Of a stretch of 16,954 bases of DNA, positions 15,881 to 16,954 are shown piece after piece (position 1 is the stretch's first letter; each line of letters opens with the position of its first letter). The notes beneath the pieces were generated by a model. The model searched no databases. It was given only the letters and a program-made list of their open reading frames with translations, and was not told where the DNA came from. Location: contig JAAURV010000031.1 of the NCBI GenBank assembly GCA_012032065.1, positions 1 through 16,954 on the forward strand. The letters are read 5' to 3'. Made by a program: the position numbers and the translations under genes. This stretch comes from Hyphomicrobiales bacterium. Its GTDB lineage: Bacteria; Pseudomonadota; Alphaproteobacteria; Rhizobiales; Aestuariivirgaceae.

Positions 15881-16610
15881 GGATCGCTCCCGTTATCAGT
15901 CCGGTGATTTCTTCGGGCGAAGTTTTCGCGGTTCTCTTGTCCGCCACCTTGGTGCCGCGGCGGAGAACAATTATGCGGTCCGACACCGCGAATACGTCGG
16001 GCATGCGGTGGGAGATGAGCATGACTGCGACGCCTTTGGCTTTCATGCGGCGGATCAGTTCGAGAACCTCGGCGACCTGGCGGACGGAGATTGCGGCCGT
16101 CGGTTCGTCCATCAATACAAGCTTGGCGTTTGAGAGCCTGGTGCGGGCGATGGCGACCGCCTGGCGCTGGCCGCCCGACATTTTCTTGACCAGATCGCGC
16201 GGGCGGGTTTCGGATTTGAGTTCGGCAAAGAGTTCGGCGGACTTGTCGATCATCGCCTGCTTGTCGAGGATGCGGAAGGGCCAGGGGCCTTTCTTGATCT
16301 CGCGGCCAAGAAAGACGTTCTGCGCGGCGGTGAGATTATCGGCCAGCGCCAGGTCCTGATAGACGACCTCGATGCCCTTGCCGCGCGCTTCGATGGGGCG
16401 GTGGAAGTGGCAGACTTCGTCATCGACCGCGACTTCGCCTTCACTTGGCGGAAAATTCCCCGCGATCAGCTTCACGATCGTGGACTTGCCGGCGCCATTG
16501 TCGCCCATCAGGCCCACAACTTCCCCAGGCTCGACGGCGAAACTCACATCGGTCAGCGCCTTGATGGCGCCGAAGCTCTTGGAAACGCTGCGGACATCGA
16601 GCAATGGCAC
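15870..16610 (-). CDS. Sugar ABC transporter ATPase, single-domain (FrcA-like)
   Basis: A 246-residue ABC ATPase. Walker A GDNGAGKST is at 36-44, the Q-loop Gln at 85, the signature KMSGGQRQ around 143-150, Walker B LVLMDEP at 164-170, and the switch His201 in LISHR. Sugar importers of the RbsA/XylG class usually have two fused ATPase domains of about 500 residues. This one has a single domain, like FrcA-type proteins, so it should work as a homodimer. The signature region PRDLVKKMSGGQ fits the sugar subfamily. The start is GTG at 16610, with GGGAGGA 9 bases upstream. It is the first gene of the transporter operon. Hydrolysis powers uptake through the RbsC-like permease. Confidence 0.9.
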   Translation of the reverse strand: MPLLDVRSVSKSFGAIKALTDVSFAVEPGEVVGLMGDNGAGKSTIVKLIAGNFPPSEGEVAVDDEVCHFHRPIEARGKGIEVVYQDLALADNLTAAQNVFLGREIKKGPWPFRILDKQAMIDKSAELFAELKSETRPRDLVKKMSGGQRQAVAIARTRLSNAKLVLMDEPTAAISVRQVAEVLELIRRMKAKGVAVMLISHRMPDVFAVSDRIIVLRRGTKVADKRTAKTSPEEITGLITGAIRAA

Positions 16611-16742
16611 GGCGGAACGTCCTCCCTCGGCAGGCCGTCCAGAGTCTAGCTGCTCCGGTTCGGTTGAGCCGCCCTATTCTATGGATGAGGCGCACCGGTG
16701 ACAACCGGAATTGCGCGGTCCGTCCTGCTTGGCGGCACATGG

Positions 16743-16768
16743 TTCGCAACAATTGTTGCGTGTGTCAA
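16743..16768 (-). promoter_or_regulatory. Candidate operator GCAA-N6-TTGC (copy 2) with -35 box
   Basis: CGCAACAATTGTTGCG (16745-16760) is a perfect 16-bp palindrome. Read on the minus strand it follows TTGACA by three bases and is followed by GAA. This is the same order as at 7608-7631, which is TTGACA, GCAA-N6-TTGC, GAA. It would sit between the -35 and -10 boxes, a position typical of repressor sites. Confidence 0.55.
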
Positions 16769-16776
16769 GAGTAAAC

Positions 16777-16786
16777 AACAATTGTT
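16777..16786. promoter_or_regulatory. Second palindrome AACAATTGTT upstream of the -35 box
   Basis: A perfect 10-bp palindrome whose centre is 29 bp from that of the 16-bp palindrome, roughly three helical turns away. AACAATTG also occurs at 7631-7638 beside the first operator. It could be an auxiliary site for the same regulator, or chance in an AT-rich patch. Confidence 0.35.
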
Positions 16787-16855
16787 CCGGATTGCGGGCA
16801 TGGACGGCGTGCAGACTTGGCGCATCACTTTGGCTTTGTGGTGCGGGCCTGGCCT

Positions 16856-16954
16856 TCAGGACATCGTCCGCCGTCGAATGTCTTCCACGAAAGTTTCCCG
16901 AAAGCCGAAGCTGTCAAGGACGCGCTTTCTAAGCGTGCCGTAGATTTTCGAGTT
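16856..16954 (-). CDS. Possible C-terminal end of an unidentified gene
   Basis: A minus-strand frame is open from the window edge to TGA at 16856-16858, encoding 32 residues that include GTLRKRVLDSFGFRETFVED and end RRRTMS. Codon third positions look GC-rich, as in neighbouring genes, and the plus-strand frames I checked here are short and unconvincing. There is too little to name a family. It would lie 245 bp upstream of the ABC operon on the same strand. Confidence 0.3.
   Translation of the reverse strand, partial: NSKIYGTLRKRVLDSFGFRETFVEDIRRRTMS

Larger units (their letters stand above)
16611..16855 (-). promoter_or_regulatory. Upstream control region of the ABC transporter operon
   Basis: No convincing gene is seen here. 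Short plus-strand frames lack family features. The region carries a TTGACA -35 box on the minus strand (16768-16763) and two palindromes, described separately. With an 18-base spacer the -10 would be AACCAT (16744-16739), a weak match. The leader to the GTG start would be about 120 bases. Confidence 0.45.

Noticed and set aside
1..16954. CRISPR arrays, tRNA or rRNA genes, insertion sequences, prophage or defence genes
   Set aside because: I looked for repeated spacers, cloverleaf-like sequences, transposase motifs and known defence domains and saw none. The window reads as metabolic genes.

Overview
The window looks like a high-GC alphaproteobacterial chromosome segment (Rhizobiales-like gene content; the genus cannot be read from the sequence). 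It is a carbohydrate-catabolism region built around myo-inositol degradation, plus a sugar ABC transporter. I see no RNA genes, CRISPR array, transposase or prophage genes.

Layout. (1) 13-7552, all on the minus strand, transcribed right to left: an RpiR/SIS-type regulator (iolR-like), iolD, iolE, a Gfo/Idh/MocA dehydrogenase, adenine deaminase (ade), and a TIM-barrel protein of the phosphoenolpyruvate hydrolase family. From iolD onward the genes overlap or lie 15-63 bp apart, as in an operon. (2) 7553-10092, plus strand, divergent from the regulator: an NAD-dependent aldehyde dehydrogenase and a D-2-hydroxyacid dehydrogenase. (3) 10073-12562: a LysR regulator divergent from mmsA/iolA-type methylmalonate/malonate semialdehyde dehydrogenase. 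(4) 12567-16610, minus strand: an ATPase, permease and binding-protein set for a sugar ABC transporter, followed by a DSD1-family PLP enzyme. The right edge may hold the tail of another minus-strand gene.

How they may work together (inference). The ABC system imports a sugar or cyclitol. The Gfo/Idh/MocA enzyme may oxidise it, IolE dehydrates inosose, and IolD opens the ring. MmsA finishes the pathway by turning malonate semialdehyde into acetyl-CoA. IolB, IolC and IolJ are not in the window. The strongest regulatory observation is that the promoter of the aldehyde dehydrogenase operon, next to the RpiR gene, and the promoter region of the ABC operon 9 kb away share the same arrangement: a TTGACA -35 box followed by a GCAA-N6-TTGC palindrome and GAA. 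This suggests that one regulator, probably the RpiR protein, controls both.

Caveat. Six genes (Gfo/Idh/MocA, iolD, hydroxyacid dehydrogenase, LysR, mmsA, DSD1) are interrupted by one-base indels, and LysR also by an in-frame TAA. Family-like protein sequence continues on both sides of every break. This looks more like sequencing or assembly error than gene decay, but the sequence alone cannot settle it. Coordinates for these genes span the inferred full reading frame.
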